Assembly: GCA_947846985.1 (NCBI GenBank)
Contig: CANTUZ010000002.1
Span: 57,988,885-58,052,884 of the forward strand
From: Fratercula arctica
Taxonomy: Eukaryota; Chordata; Aves; Charadriiformes; Alcidae
Direction: 5' to 3'
DNA: 64,000 nt
Both the position numbers and the translations under genes were made by a program. The notes beneath the pieces were generated by a model that searched no databases, was not told the origin of the DNA, and worked only from the letters and a program-made list of their open reading frames with translations. Positions 51,101 through 61,900 of this stretch are shown here, in pieces (the first letter of the stretch is position 1; each line of letters opens with the position of its first letter).

Positions 51101-52906
51101 GGTAAGCAGCTACCCAGACCGTGTTAAAAGTGGGGTGTGCTCATACTGCAGGTTGGAGGGGAAACAGGTTCAAGTTTCCTGATGCTCTTTCTCAGCTGTT
51201 CCATGCTAGCCTCTCACCTATTAGACATAACATGCTCAACTACTCTGTCCATGTGTTTTCAGGAGGAGAGCTGAAAGGATGCTGGGGTTGGGTGGGGAGA
51301 CTTCTCCCATGAGGAGGGTGTGGAGGTGAAGAGAGTCAGTAGAAATAGGATTACCTGAGTGTTTGTAAAAGCTTTTGCAGTGACCATGCACGTGCAAAAC
51401 TCCCTTCAGCCTGAAGGAAGGGGAGGGAAGCACCCCTCTCCCCCGCTCCCACCACAGAAGCCACTTGCTCCTCACAGGCCCCAGTATGGGCCAGTTCTGT
51501 GCACTGGGATAGCAGAAGGGACTGGGATAAGCCTGGGCATGGGCAAAGGGAGGAAGGCTCCCAGTGTGGCTCCCCTGTCTGTTGGAGGCTACAGAAGGAC
51601 ATACTCTGCAGCAGAAAGTGTCCTTTCAACAGCCCAGTTGGCTTGTCACTGAGTTATCCGACAGCTACTCGGTGGCCACCGATATTGCAACAGAGCAAGA
51701 AGTAGCCATTGTGTTGTGCCACTTGACTGCACAGTTAAGTGACATGGGGAATGAGCCCTTTGACTTTCTGTATAGCACAGGGGATGACTTTTTCCCTCCC
51801 CATGCTGAAGCTGAAAATTAAAAAATGCTAATGTCCTTGTTAAAGCCAGATTCAATATTTTAAAGCATAAGAGGCTCATATATCTGTCATGTACTCCAGA
51901 GCTTGAGGGCATGAGCTGCCTAAAATTAAAGCCTGCTTTCCAGCCTTGTCTGATTTGTTATTAATATGTGTAAAATGAACGCAAGGTTTCAGAGCTTATC
52001 TGAGGGCTTGAGGAACAGGCTTGGCTACACTTTTCTGGCAGCATTGCTCTGATAGAAGGGTAGGTGAAAAGCAGTATCATTTGACAGTACCAGCAAGGGA
52101 CAAGCACAAGGCCAACAGGCCTATAGCACCCCCCCGAGAGAGGCAAAGCCTATTTCTGATCTGATGATAAATACCTAGAAACAATTTTAGAAAAAAAATC
52201 AACGTCTATTATTTGGACCTAATAGTTTGGATTCTTGGCCAAAGACATGTAGAGCTGTCTATAAACAGCAATGGCACCTGTCTAGCTTTTCTCTCCTTGT
52301 CCTGGTCTTCTCAATGCTGAGCACTCTTATCTGCCCTTCATTCACAAGAAACTAATGATGTCTTAGCACTTCCCAGGCATGTTGTGTTTAAGGGCCAGCA
52401 CCACAGAGATTTACAGATAAAACCGCTAGACTTTAATACCTTCTCACAGATGGTCCTCTTTTCCTGGCCAGTTGTAATATCTCCGTAAGAAATGAAACCT
52501 GCATTACTGCCTAAGCTTTCACTTCGCCCTCACCCTCAGGAAACCCCCCAGAAACCGGACTTTATCCTGACCACAGCAGCGTGCTTCCTATGCAATATCC
52601 ACCTCTGGAAATGCGTGCAGCAGCGCTTGGGAGAGCAGCAGCCCTGGGGCTGAACAAACAGGAGCCCACGGAGGCAGAACCCAGAGGCTCAGCCACGCTC
52701 GCCTTAACTTTATCTGCTTTTCGCATCTTGGGTGCTGCTATTTTCCCCACTACACAAAAGCAAATGAAAGGGGCAGAGGAGAAATAAGGTTGCTAACAGC
52801 ACCAAGGCTTACTTTGCATAAGATTATACATCACGATGCATCCCCCGCCGCTGAACAGTCCCATGAAAACAGCCATTTGCTGCAGTTTCCTTAGAGAAGC
52901 TGGCAT
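45086..52906 (-). CDS. COA1: COA1 (MITRAC15), cytochrome c oxidase assembly factor 1, whole coding span, 4 exons
   Basis: Minus-strand exons 52906-52813, 49938-49787, 47887-47811 and 45182-45086 join in phase across GT/AG introns into 420 nt, or 139 residues (human about 146). COA1 is a small mitochondrial inner-membrane protein of the MITRAC complexes that acts in early assembly of cytochrome c oxidase and complex I. Visible features: an N-terminal hydrophobic segment at about 11-30 ([20 protein letters not shown]), the family motif [17 protein letters not shown] (31-47), [18 protein letters not shown] (52-69), [14 protein letters not shown] (85-98) and the last strand [14 protein letters not shown] (114-127). 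These match the human protein along its length. The N-terminus is shorter than the human annotation, and an in-frame upstream exon is possible. No frameshift or internal stop is present. The gene is convergent with STK17A, as in mammals. Confidence 0.94.
45183..47810 (-). other. COA1: COA1 intron between coding exons 3 and 4
   Basis: A 2.6 kb GT/AG intron in phase 2. It includes a moderately GC-rich patch at 45.9-46.2 kb and a T-run at about 46597. No other supported feature. Confidence 0.8.
47811..47887 (-). CDS. COA1: COA1 coding exon 3 (77 nt)
   Basis: Acceptor CATCTGCAG|ATAAAG, donor CAATG|GTGCGT. Encodes [20 protein letters not shown] and five more residues, plus two bases of C108 (residues 83-108). 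Human has LKIPVSGSKSEGLLYVHSS here. It has no start codon of its own and appears in no simple ORF scan. Phase 0 in and phase 2 out fit the flanking exons exactly. Confidence 0.92.
47888..49786 (-). other. COA1: COA1 intron between coding exons 2 and 3
   Basis: A 1.9 kb GT/AG intron in phase 0. Apart from T-runs near 48930 nothing recognisable is seen. Confidence 0.8.
49787..49938 (-). CDS. COA1: COA1 coding exon 2
   Basis: Acceptor CTCACCTAG|AGAG, donor GCACAG|GTAACG. The exon's 152 nt encode K32-Q82, including [20 protein letters not shown] and [19 protein letters not shown]. This is the best-conserved block against human COA1 (ALYYKLAVEQL, EALGPPLNIHYLKLID). It starts in phase 1 and ends in phase 0. 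Confidence 0.95.
49939..52812 (-). other. COA1: COA1 intron between coding exons 1 and 2
   Basis: A 2.9 kb GT/AG intron in phase 1. Short A-runs occur at 50230-50262 and no other feature was recognised. Confidence 0.8.
52813..52906 (-). CDS. COA1: COA1 coding exon 1 (membrane anchor)
   Basis: ATG at 52906. Encodes [10 protein letters not shown] followed by the hydrophobic segment and NLMQ, residues 1-31 plus one base of K32. Human has MPLGARILFHG followed by a similar hydrophobic stretch and YLIQK. The donor is CAAA|GTAAGC. The exon begins at 52915 after the acceptor TTTTCAG, leaving nine bases (GGAGGAAAA) before the ATG that are in frame and open. Translation could therefore start in an upstream exon, as in the longer human form. 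Confidence 0.9.
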
Positions 52907-52915
52907 TTTTCCTCC

Positions 52916-55900
52916 CTGAAAAGAAAAAGGGAAGACATTTGTTGTAAAAAGAAGAAAGCTAAAGGGTTATTTCCCCCCTCCTCCTCCTCTTTCCTAAAAG
53001 CCCTTTCCAACCAGGCCTGAATGAAAGAGCCCAGTGCACGGGCACCGGGGCTCGCTGGGGCCCCACCGCACGCCCAGAAGGGAAGGGTGGTGAGAACAGA
53101 GCAAACTGGGGACCCACTCGGGGTTGAATGTGTTTATTCAACTTCTTTTAGCGATGCCACCACTTTGCTAATTGCTGAAAAGCAAATGACCTCCCCGGTG
53201 TGGCCAGGGGCCAGTGCTGGGGCGCACTGTCACGGGGGGCTCCCGGTGCCTGCGCGCTCCTTGCTCGCACACTGTGAGCATTCAGGCTCCGGGGGCCGGA
53301 TTTCTCTCTTGAGTAAACTCCCCTAAAGTAAACACGCTGGCGGCAAGGCTGCATTTGGCCTGGAGCGGTAAGGGACAGAGCCAAGCCAGCGCTGTGCCAG
53401 CAAAGATAATGGAGCCAGGGTGTGTGTATTTTGTTGTGTTGTTTTCTTTCCCAAGCCATGGATAAACAGGAAGGCTCTTGCAAAAGCTATTTTTCTTCCT
53501 TCCTGCACCCCCCTCAACCCAAGCCTGCCCTTTTTAATGAGTCTTACAATTTTGGCATTCGAATGAATGACCCAGCAGAATAAGAAACACCTCTGAGAAA
53601 GTCAATATGCTAAACGCTTCCACGGTTTGGGTGAGAGGAAGGGGGGGGGACTGTGTGGCCTGAAGAGCTGAAGCTAACGCTCCTGCCCACAGCAGGTTAG
53701 TGGGAGTCGAGCTGAGTCGTCAGCGGGAGAGCAGCACATTGCTTCAGGCTGGGGCAGGCTGGGGCTTGAGCAAGCATCCAAGTATCGGCTTATGCTCTTG
53801 CTTCTCTTGCAGCCGGGATGGTAGGGAGGAATGGTCTCGGCAGCAATTAAAAAAAATTTAAAAAAAAAAAAAAATAGCAAAAGGCAGCCCTTTTTGATGT
53901 AGGCATACAGACATCGGAATACTTGGGAAAGCTGTATGGTATTTCTAATCCCAAAGGCTTCACACCATGATCCTTGTGCTACGATGGTGTGACTTAAGTG
54001 TGACACTCAGCAAGAGCTGGTTAATAAACCAAGGCCCAAACCAGGCACAGAAATGTGACCTGGGCAAGGCCCTTTGAGTCCTGTTGTGAAAACCACCTCT
54101 AGCATCCCTCAGGTATGCCTTAGTCAGGTATTGCTCAGCCGACAACCACAGTTTAGAGAGGGTGGAGAGGCTCACGTCAGGACTCCTTCCTATGGTGGCG
54201 GGGTCAGGGTGACACGGGTGGCCTCCCCCTGCTCACAGCTCTGCTGACATGCCCATATGCCATCTCTTGCGTCCTCTAGCCTGAAGGAAACTGTGAATGC
54301 AACCCAGGTACAACTTTAACCTACCACCCTGTCAGCACTAGCGTTCAATCATAATGCATCCTACCCCTTAGTCGAAGGCATTCCTTGGTAGCTAGTTCCC
54401 TTGATTTTTAAGAGCTCTTGATATTTAAGTTTACTGTTCAATTTACTTCTGACTTATGGATGGCTAGTAATGGTAGCAACCCAGAGAAGCACGTGGGTAT
54501 TAGGTCCATTTTATGCCCCAAAATCCCCAAATTGTGCCGTTGGTACAGTCAGTTATCATCTCTCTCACTGCTGAGCTGTTTCTCTGATGAGTTTTCTTCT
54601 TCACTTCCCCTGGGGAACTTGAGTGGCGTGAGAAGTTGCAGCAGAGGAAGTACGAGTGTGTTTTTACAGAGAAACAGCAGCAGTCGTTTCACAAGGACGG
54701 TGAGAGCTTTCTGCTCACCCACTTGTGTCTGCAACTTTCCTTAAATTGCAATTCATAACATTATTTCCTCCTGCCCTCGAACTGCAAAACCTGATTAATA
54801 ACTGAGTTTCCTGTAAGATCCAGCCAGCCAGAAGGATCCGACACCAACATCACATAAAAGGGAGAAAAAAAAAAAAGAAGAAAAAAAAGGTGGCAAATCT
54901 GGAGAGCGGATCAGATGTAACAGGCTGTGACCCACGGCATTGGTTTTTGCCCCTTTCAAAGTTGTGGCCAGGCAAAATTTGCTTTCTGTGATGAAATTCA
55001 GGGTAATTGAACACTAATGACTGGGGATGGAGGGTGCTGCTGGCAGTTTGCTGAGTAAAAGTGGGAAGATGCGGAGCTCTTGCACCAGAGCGGAGGTTTT
55101 GACGGAGGCTCAGGGGACCTGCCTAGCAAAGGGTGGAAACTAGAGGCTCTGCAACATGGTGTCAGCGGGTTTGAGGTTTCTTAGGTCTCACGGTCTGCTC
55201 GCACCCAAGCAAGGGGGATGGAAAGTAAGAGGAGCTTCGTGCTGATCGGTCCTGTGCTCCTGCACACTCTCTTTACCACCTCTGCTTGCTTGGGGTCAGT
55301 GGCCCCAAGTGCCCTGATGATGCCTTGCCACTATGGTGCCATCTGGCAAGAGAGCTTGGCAGCTGAAAAATGGTGGTGCCAGTAAGCGCTACTGCCCCAT
55401 GCAGTACTCCCAGCTGCTCCTGATGTGCTGCCCCTGCCTGCAGCCATGGCCTGTTGCTGGTCCTGGTGAGGCAGGGACGTGGGGGCCTGAGGTGCACCCA
55501 AGCTGCACATCCCACATCGGCTCTGCAAAGGTCCTCATTGCCATAACAGGGAGAATATCTCCATGGCTTGCTTTCGGTTGCAGTGGGAAGCCCACAGGCT
55601 GGACCACCCCATCCCCAGGCTAGCCCTTGACTCTCTCCTCCTACTTGTTTCTCAGCTATTTTCCCAAGCCAGTCCTATGACAGCACATTGCAGGAAGAGG
55701 TTCAGAGCTACGCATTTTAACAAGCCTCTCAAGACCTTGCAAACCTTCTCTTTGATTCCACAATTCCCTGTTAGCTTCCAAAAGCGAGGACAGAGGTGTC
55801 CTTGGAGCCCAGTGCATCCCTCATGGCGGGGGGGGGCTGCTGTTCCCCTTTCCTCATGGTCCCTTGAGGCATGGATGTCTGGATATTGCACCCAAATTCT

Positions 55901-58900
55901 TGAGCCTCCCTCAGCATGCAGCTGCTGATGGCTTCTGAATGATGACACTGGAGATACTAATGGTGTCAGTTTGTGGAAGACCAAAATGTAGTAAGGAGCT
56001 GTTGTCTGTGAGGACGCATTGCTAGGATTTCTGCCCTCTGGCCAACTGTGTTTGCTGCTCCCATCTGCTGCTCTGCTGAAGAGCCATGGAGGTGGCTCGC
56101 TAGGGAAGGGAAGCAGAGACGTTCCCAGAGGCATGCCTCCTGTCCTGAGCCTTTCCGAAAATTACTTACAGCCTGCAAAGTGTAGAGGCTATTAAAGGGA
56201 GGGACCAAACCCCCTCGACTTCATTCACCACAAAGGGAGTAACTGTAAGACAATACGTTTAGGAGAATCTTACAGATACAACATGCAATTGCCTCCTAAG
56301 GAGGGAAGTTCACGTTGCTATCTGTGGTGGAGATCTCCCCTCAGAACCTGTTATACCACTAAAAAGTATGCAAGTCAACTGGTGGAAAAACAGATTTCTT
56401 CACAGTCGGTAATTAAAAAAGCACAATTTCCAAGCTACGCTGTTCTGCAAAAACATCTCTTCCCCCATGCTATTTGCAGTGGTAAGAAAGATTAAGTGGA
56501 GATTAGCACACACAAAAACACTGAGCATACAGTTACCAAAAGGGAAGACATTAAATGATTATAAGTAGTATTCTCTAAAAATAAATATTAAAGAGCAGAG
56601 CTTCCTAATAAGGGTGTTGTTCATTTTGCCCCTTGAAAATAGTAAGATACGGGGGAGAAGGTAGTATTCAAACTTGTCTTTGAAACTAAGCAGGACTTAC
56701 ACAGTTAACAAGATTTAACAAACCCAGAGAGGTGGAAGACTCCCAGGGTCACATGTGAAATGGTGGGCTACTGCAACAATGAAGTCTGTTTTTAATTAGA
56801 CTTTGTTTTCTCCACAGAGGACCTTCTAAAAATAGGTTGGGCTTGAGAGATTCTTCCTTCTTTCAGCAAATTCACATTTTGTGTTTTGGCCTCTGAAAGT
56901 CATGTGTCAGAGGTTGATCTCAGCCACCTCCACCAAAGGCAGGTAGCGGTGAGGCAAGGGCAGTTTCAGCAAGCCACAAACATTCATTTTATTTGCCTCA
57001 GACCCGAGTGAGAGAGATGGGGCTGCAGGTTCTTTGGGGAAGGCATTTCTTCCTCCTCCTCCTCTTCCTGGCACTAGTGAGCCCCACCAGCACCTCCAGC
57101 TTCTGGGTGCTATCACAGATCAAAGAGTGAACAATAATATTGCTCTGAAATCAGAGAGGAGCAACTTGATCCATGCAAACTCCCTGTGATCACTGCTGGT
57201 TATCTCAATTTGGGCCACTGCCTACCCACCTGGCCAAGGCAATATACTGCCAGGCCACCAATACAAGCAGCTGGGAGCCTTTAAACCACTTTGAACCACT
57301 GTAGTCCTGAGGTGTTGGCATGACACACTAATTATGTGTGGCAAAATACTACTTAAAGACAAAACTTATCACTAGGCCTGAACACAGACCTGAGTGTCTA
57401 ACTTCAAGGCTGCAACTGTTGCCCAACCCTTCTGCAACGAAACTCGCCCTTGGGCCGGTGGGATTTGAGTCAGCCCCAGGTCCAGCTTTTCTGCAAGCCA
57501 CCCAGGTAGTCATGGAAGTCACAGGAGATGAAGGTAATGTCAGGCAAACCACACACAAGCACACACTTGTATTTCACATTCTTGCTCTCCTGCCCATCCA
57601 TTGATCTTGTAAGATCCATAACACATCTGGGTGTGAGCCAATTTTATACTAATAACATTTTAGAGACAGCTTCTTGACACTCACTGTCTACAAAATACCT
57701 TCATCCTCAGTACTGTCACCAAAGAGAGGACAACGCAGCAGAAGTATTTCAACAGGATCATAATTTCTGCGTACTGTTTTTCCCTTTTTCATGGAAATAG
57801 TCTCAACATACTATTTACCTCATTTCTGAGAAGTAACAGCAACAAATTGTGCCCCCTGCCAGCATGTTCAGAAATACTGAAGACTTTGCATGTATGATCT
57901 GCCTTCACGAAAACCTCAGCAGCTTGTAAGAAAGAAGTTTGCTTAATTCACAGTCAAACCAAAAGTAGGAGTAATAATTACACACCCCCCCACCCCCCAG
58001 TAGCTCTTCTCCAGATGCACTGAAAAGGCATATTTTGGTATTTAGGGAGGTAAGCCATCTTTCATCCAGCTTTGAAATGGTCCCTTCCAGGGTCTCCTAG
58101 TGGATTGGTTCCTAAAAATGTATAACTTACCCTGGTTAAAATGCTTTGAAGGGACAACTCTGTGCATGAGGAAGATTACCGGCAAGCCAGGAAACTGAGT
58201 TAAGTTTATTTTCTGTCTTTGCTGCTAGCTAATTAACAAGGAAAGTGAAAGTAGTCAATAGAGTGATTAAGGACTCTAAACAACTACCTCATTTTTGTAG
58301 TTGTATCACATCTCCTGGGGCACACATTACAACGCAGGTGGCTTGCTCCATTAGTATGAAGCCTGACATGGTACCTACGAATATTTTAGTTTAATTTCCT
58401 CTTTCTCCTCTCTTGGGCGCTGTCATTTGCATGTTTCTATATATTTGTGTATCTTCATACATCTTCTGTACTCCACTGTCACAGACTACTTCCTCAAGTA
58501 CTCTTAAGCTACACAGTCTCATCCGGCAGGCTCGCCTGTACTACATTTTTTTTCCTCCCGACTGCCCACCTTCACCCCTCTAGATGCCCTCTTCCCCTGC
58601 AGACTATTGCACCACCCCAGTGGTGGGCAGTGCTGGGCAGAGCGAAACGGTGAGGCCACCATTCCCGTTGTCCAAGGAACCTTCTCCTGCCATCCCTTAG
58701 TTTATCCCTCTGTGAAATGGTGTCTGTCTTCCTAACTGCAGGTAACGAAGGCAGGTACCTAAATCCTTTTTGGCTTTTCTCCCGAGTTGCAAAGATACTA
58801 CAATGTAGTTTGTTTTTGAAGGCCAGGCTCATGTGCCAGCCAGTGCAACAATCCACTCCAGATCATCCTCCAAGACAACTAGAGCTGCCCACGCTTTGTA

Positions 58901-61900
58901 CTGAAATACGAGGGATATCACAGAAAAGAGGCACGACTAGGTCGTGTTATTGGAGAAGCAGGATAATTATACCCACGGTGTGACCCATTTTTGCTGTTAT
59001 TGGAGCACAGTGTTACAGGTTAATGCCTAATAATCTATCATTAACATCCCTAATTGTATGTTTCTGTAATTGGACACCATGGAGGGGGGAGGAAGGTGTG
59101 AATGTTCACCTTTTGTGTTTTAGAGGTGAAATGCAAAGGATTTAAGAGTAAGAATTCCTAAGTAGGGTAAATGAAAAAATTGCATCCAAGGTGGTGTTTA
59201 TGGTTTTTAACAGTGGGTGGTTTACCTGAGAAAACTACAGGACAGCTTCTTGGCTTCCCTGCCACTGGGAGTGAGGTCATGGGCGCTGCAATCCAAGGTT
59301 CAAATGAATTGCTCTACGCTGTACCCATGCCTCCCCATAGCATGCGTCACAGCCCAGCTTCCAAATGGGCATGTTAAAACAAAAGAATCTCTTAAAGAAA
59401 TAGCAAATATAGTTCTTTGACTTTTTCATGCTGCCAGGATGGGAGGGTGGACTGTCAAGCCACTGTATATATGTTTTTGTGTATGTAGCTTCCTAGAATA
59501 GGTTTACGGAACCTGCAAGGTAAGTGATGAGTGAAGAGTACTAAACTGTGTCTTATGGAAAGGTCAAAGAGCTTGCAATGCTTTCTATGCAGTGGTAACT
59601 ACTTAGCTCTCTTGCCAGTCTGTGGGCATTTATCTGTGCCCAATACATTAATTATGCCAAAGACACCGTCAAGTTCTCAAAGCCAAAACCAACGACCTAT
59701 CTAGCTTTAAGTCAACTTACTAAATCCTGAGAAGGGGAAAAAACATCAAGAAACACAAGGAGTGTGTAATAACATTCCTGGCTAGCAGGTCACATTTTAC
59801 CTTGTAAAGGGAAAAGAAAATGGTCACAAAAGTTCATAGAAGTACTGCAGGTATCACGAGGCTAGGAACTGTATGCAGTTATGTTAAAACTTAGTACCTG
59901 CCTGGAAGTTTACAGTTTCTAACTCCAATCTTAATAAGGCTATGCCTGTCTGTAGTCTTACTATCTTCAATAAAACGATCCACATGCATGCATTAAATAG
60001 GCACTCAGTAGATGGTGACCTAAAGGAACTGAATGCCAGGGGAGGCAGTCACAGGGGAAAAAATGTTTAAGGCAGGAACACAGTGTAAATCATATGATGT
60101 TTGTTCCCTTGTAATGTGTCTGCTTCCGGAAATGAGGGGGTAAAAGATGTGATCTACTCTGCTGTGATCAGCATGGAGCCCAATTTACAAAGCCTTTAAA
60201 GCCAAACATCTAGCTGATATCATGCCTTTTATTATATAGCATTATAGCAGTACATACTTTTGGCACTTCACAAACACCTTGCTCTTATTCATACGTCCTA
60301 CTGAAAACTAAAAATAAATAAAATGCTACCCTAAATCCCCCCAGATTCACAGATGTGGTAAGTTTATTTCAAGTGCCCATCTTTACACGTTCCTCAGAAG
60401 GGCCTCTCCTTCAGAAAATGCTGACCCTACCTTTCTTCTGAAAGTCAAGTCCCTTTGAAATACATCAGATCAACACTTAAAGCCTAAGGCTTTGAGGAAA
60501 ACTAATTACTTTTGAACATCTTGGACACCTGGATCCTTTCCAGAAGTTGGTCCTTGCCCATATGAGCAGAACTGGTTCAGTATCAGCTAAATCTGTTAAC
60601 ACAAATTAAGATCTGGGGAAAAAATAACCTCAAAGACTCGTGACTTTTTAATGAGCATTGAACACCAAAAACAGCACAAGACCAACGGGGATTCTGACCT
60701 AGGAACATTCTATTCTCAGAAAGACAAAAAGGGGGAAAAAAGTTATGATGGGAACCATTAAAAAAAAGAAAAAAAGAAATAAAAGAAACTCCCATAATAC
60801 TTGAAGGTTTCCAATCACACAGATCCAGCTTGTTAACTTGTGCACAGAGCTGTGTGAGATGGGAGATTGAGAGAGCAAAAGGGTGAAGGAAGTGGTGGAA
60901 CCTGCCACACTGTTTGCACATGCAGCATCTGGAGCCAGACCTTTAACTTGATCTGAGGAGTAGCTACTGATTTATCCATCCACTCTTGGAAAAAGGAAAA
61001 GATAGGCTGGATGCTCACAAGACAGTTGGATGTGAATCAGCTACTCTTCCAAAAATGAGTCAGGGCAAGAGGAATTTCAGAGAACAGCTGACTGCAATCC
61101 ATATTTTCCTCCTCAGAACATGTGTGGGAAAAGATTTGAGGGAAAAAAAATCTCTGTTTAATGCTTTGAATGATGTCTCTATTTTATTCACTAAATCTTA
61201 GGTTGTTCTATAGCTCCCGTTAGGGAAGACAGAGATTCTTTTTTATTTTGCAGAGCTGTGTCAGAAAAACACTCAGTAACTTCGCAGGAAGCCTGTGCCA
61301 GGTCAGGCAATTGGTCTCCAGAGACCTGGCCTGTGTCCCTGCCCATGCACCATCCCCTCTCTTAAGCTAAAACATACCATCCTAGACAGGTTCAGCACAA
61401 CTCCAGGGCTGTTTCCTACAGTGAACCTACCTTTAGGGGTATGGGGATAAGCTTTTCCTCTGGAGCTACAGCATAGGGCTTTGCCCAACAAGGAGGTGTG
61501 ACAGTCCAAGAGCTGGACAAAAGCATAAACCACACTTCTATGTACTGTCGTTGGGTGAGATTTTTCAAAATATTGGGTGCTTTATGTGTGCTCACCAGGG
61601 TGATACCTTTACAGAATCATTGTTTCCTTTTAGTGCTGGGATCTTTGAAAATTAGGATGCTTTATGGCATTTTCAAGACACATCCTCACTAATAGCTTCC
61701 AAACAGGGCTGCTAACAACATACACTATTTCCTCATAAACTTATTGCTACTGTAATCTTCAAATACTTGTTTCTGGGGTTTGTTGATCAAATGCTAGATT
61801 ACCAAGGGCTAAATACAATGAAATTTGATGCATGTGGCATACATGAGACACATAAGCGTGCTGTGATCCATTAGGAAATGAAACAGGACCAGTTAGCGGG

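Noticed and set aside
55652..56134. 160-codon minus-strand open frame overlapping plus-strand open frames of about 96-121 codons
   Set aside because: Low-complexity composition, no family motif, no splice context, and several frames open at once in a GC-rich patch; best explained by base composition.
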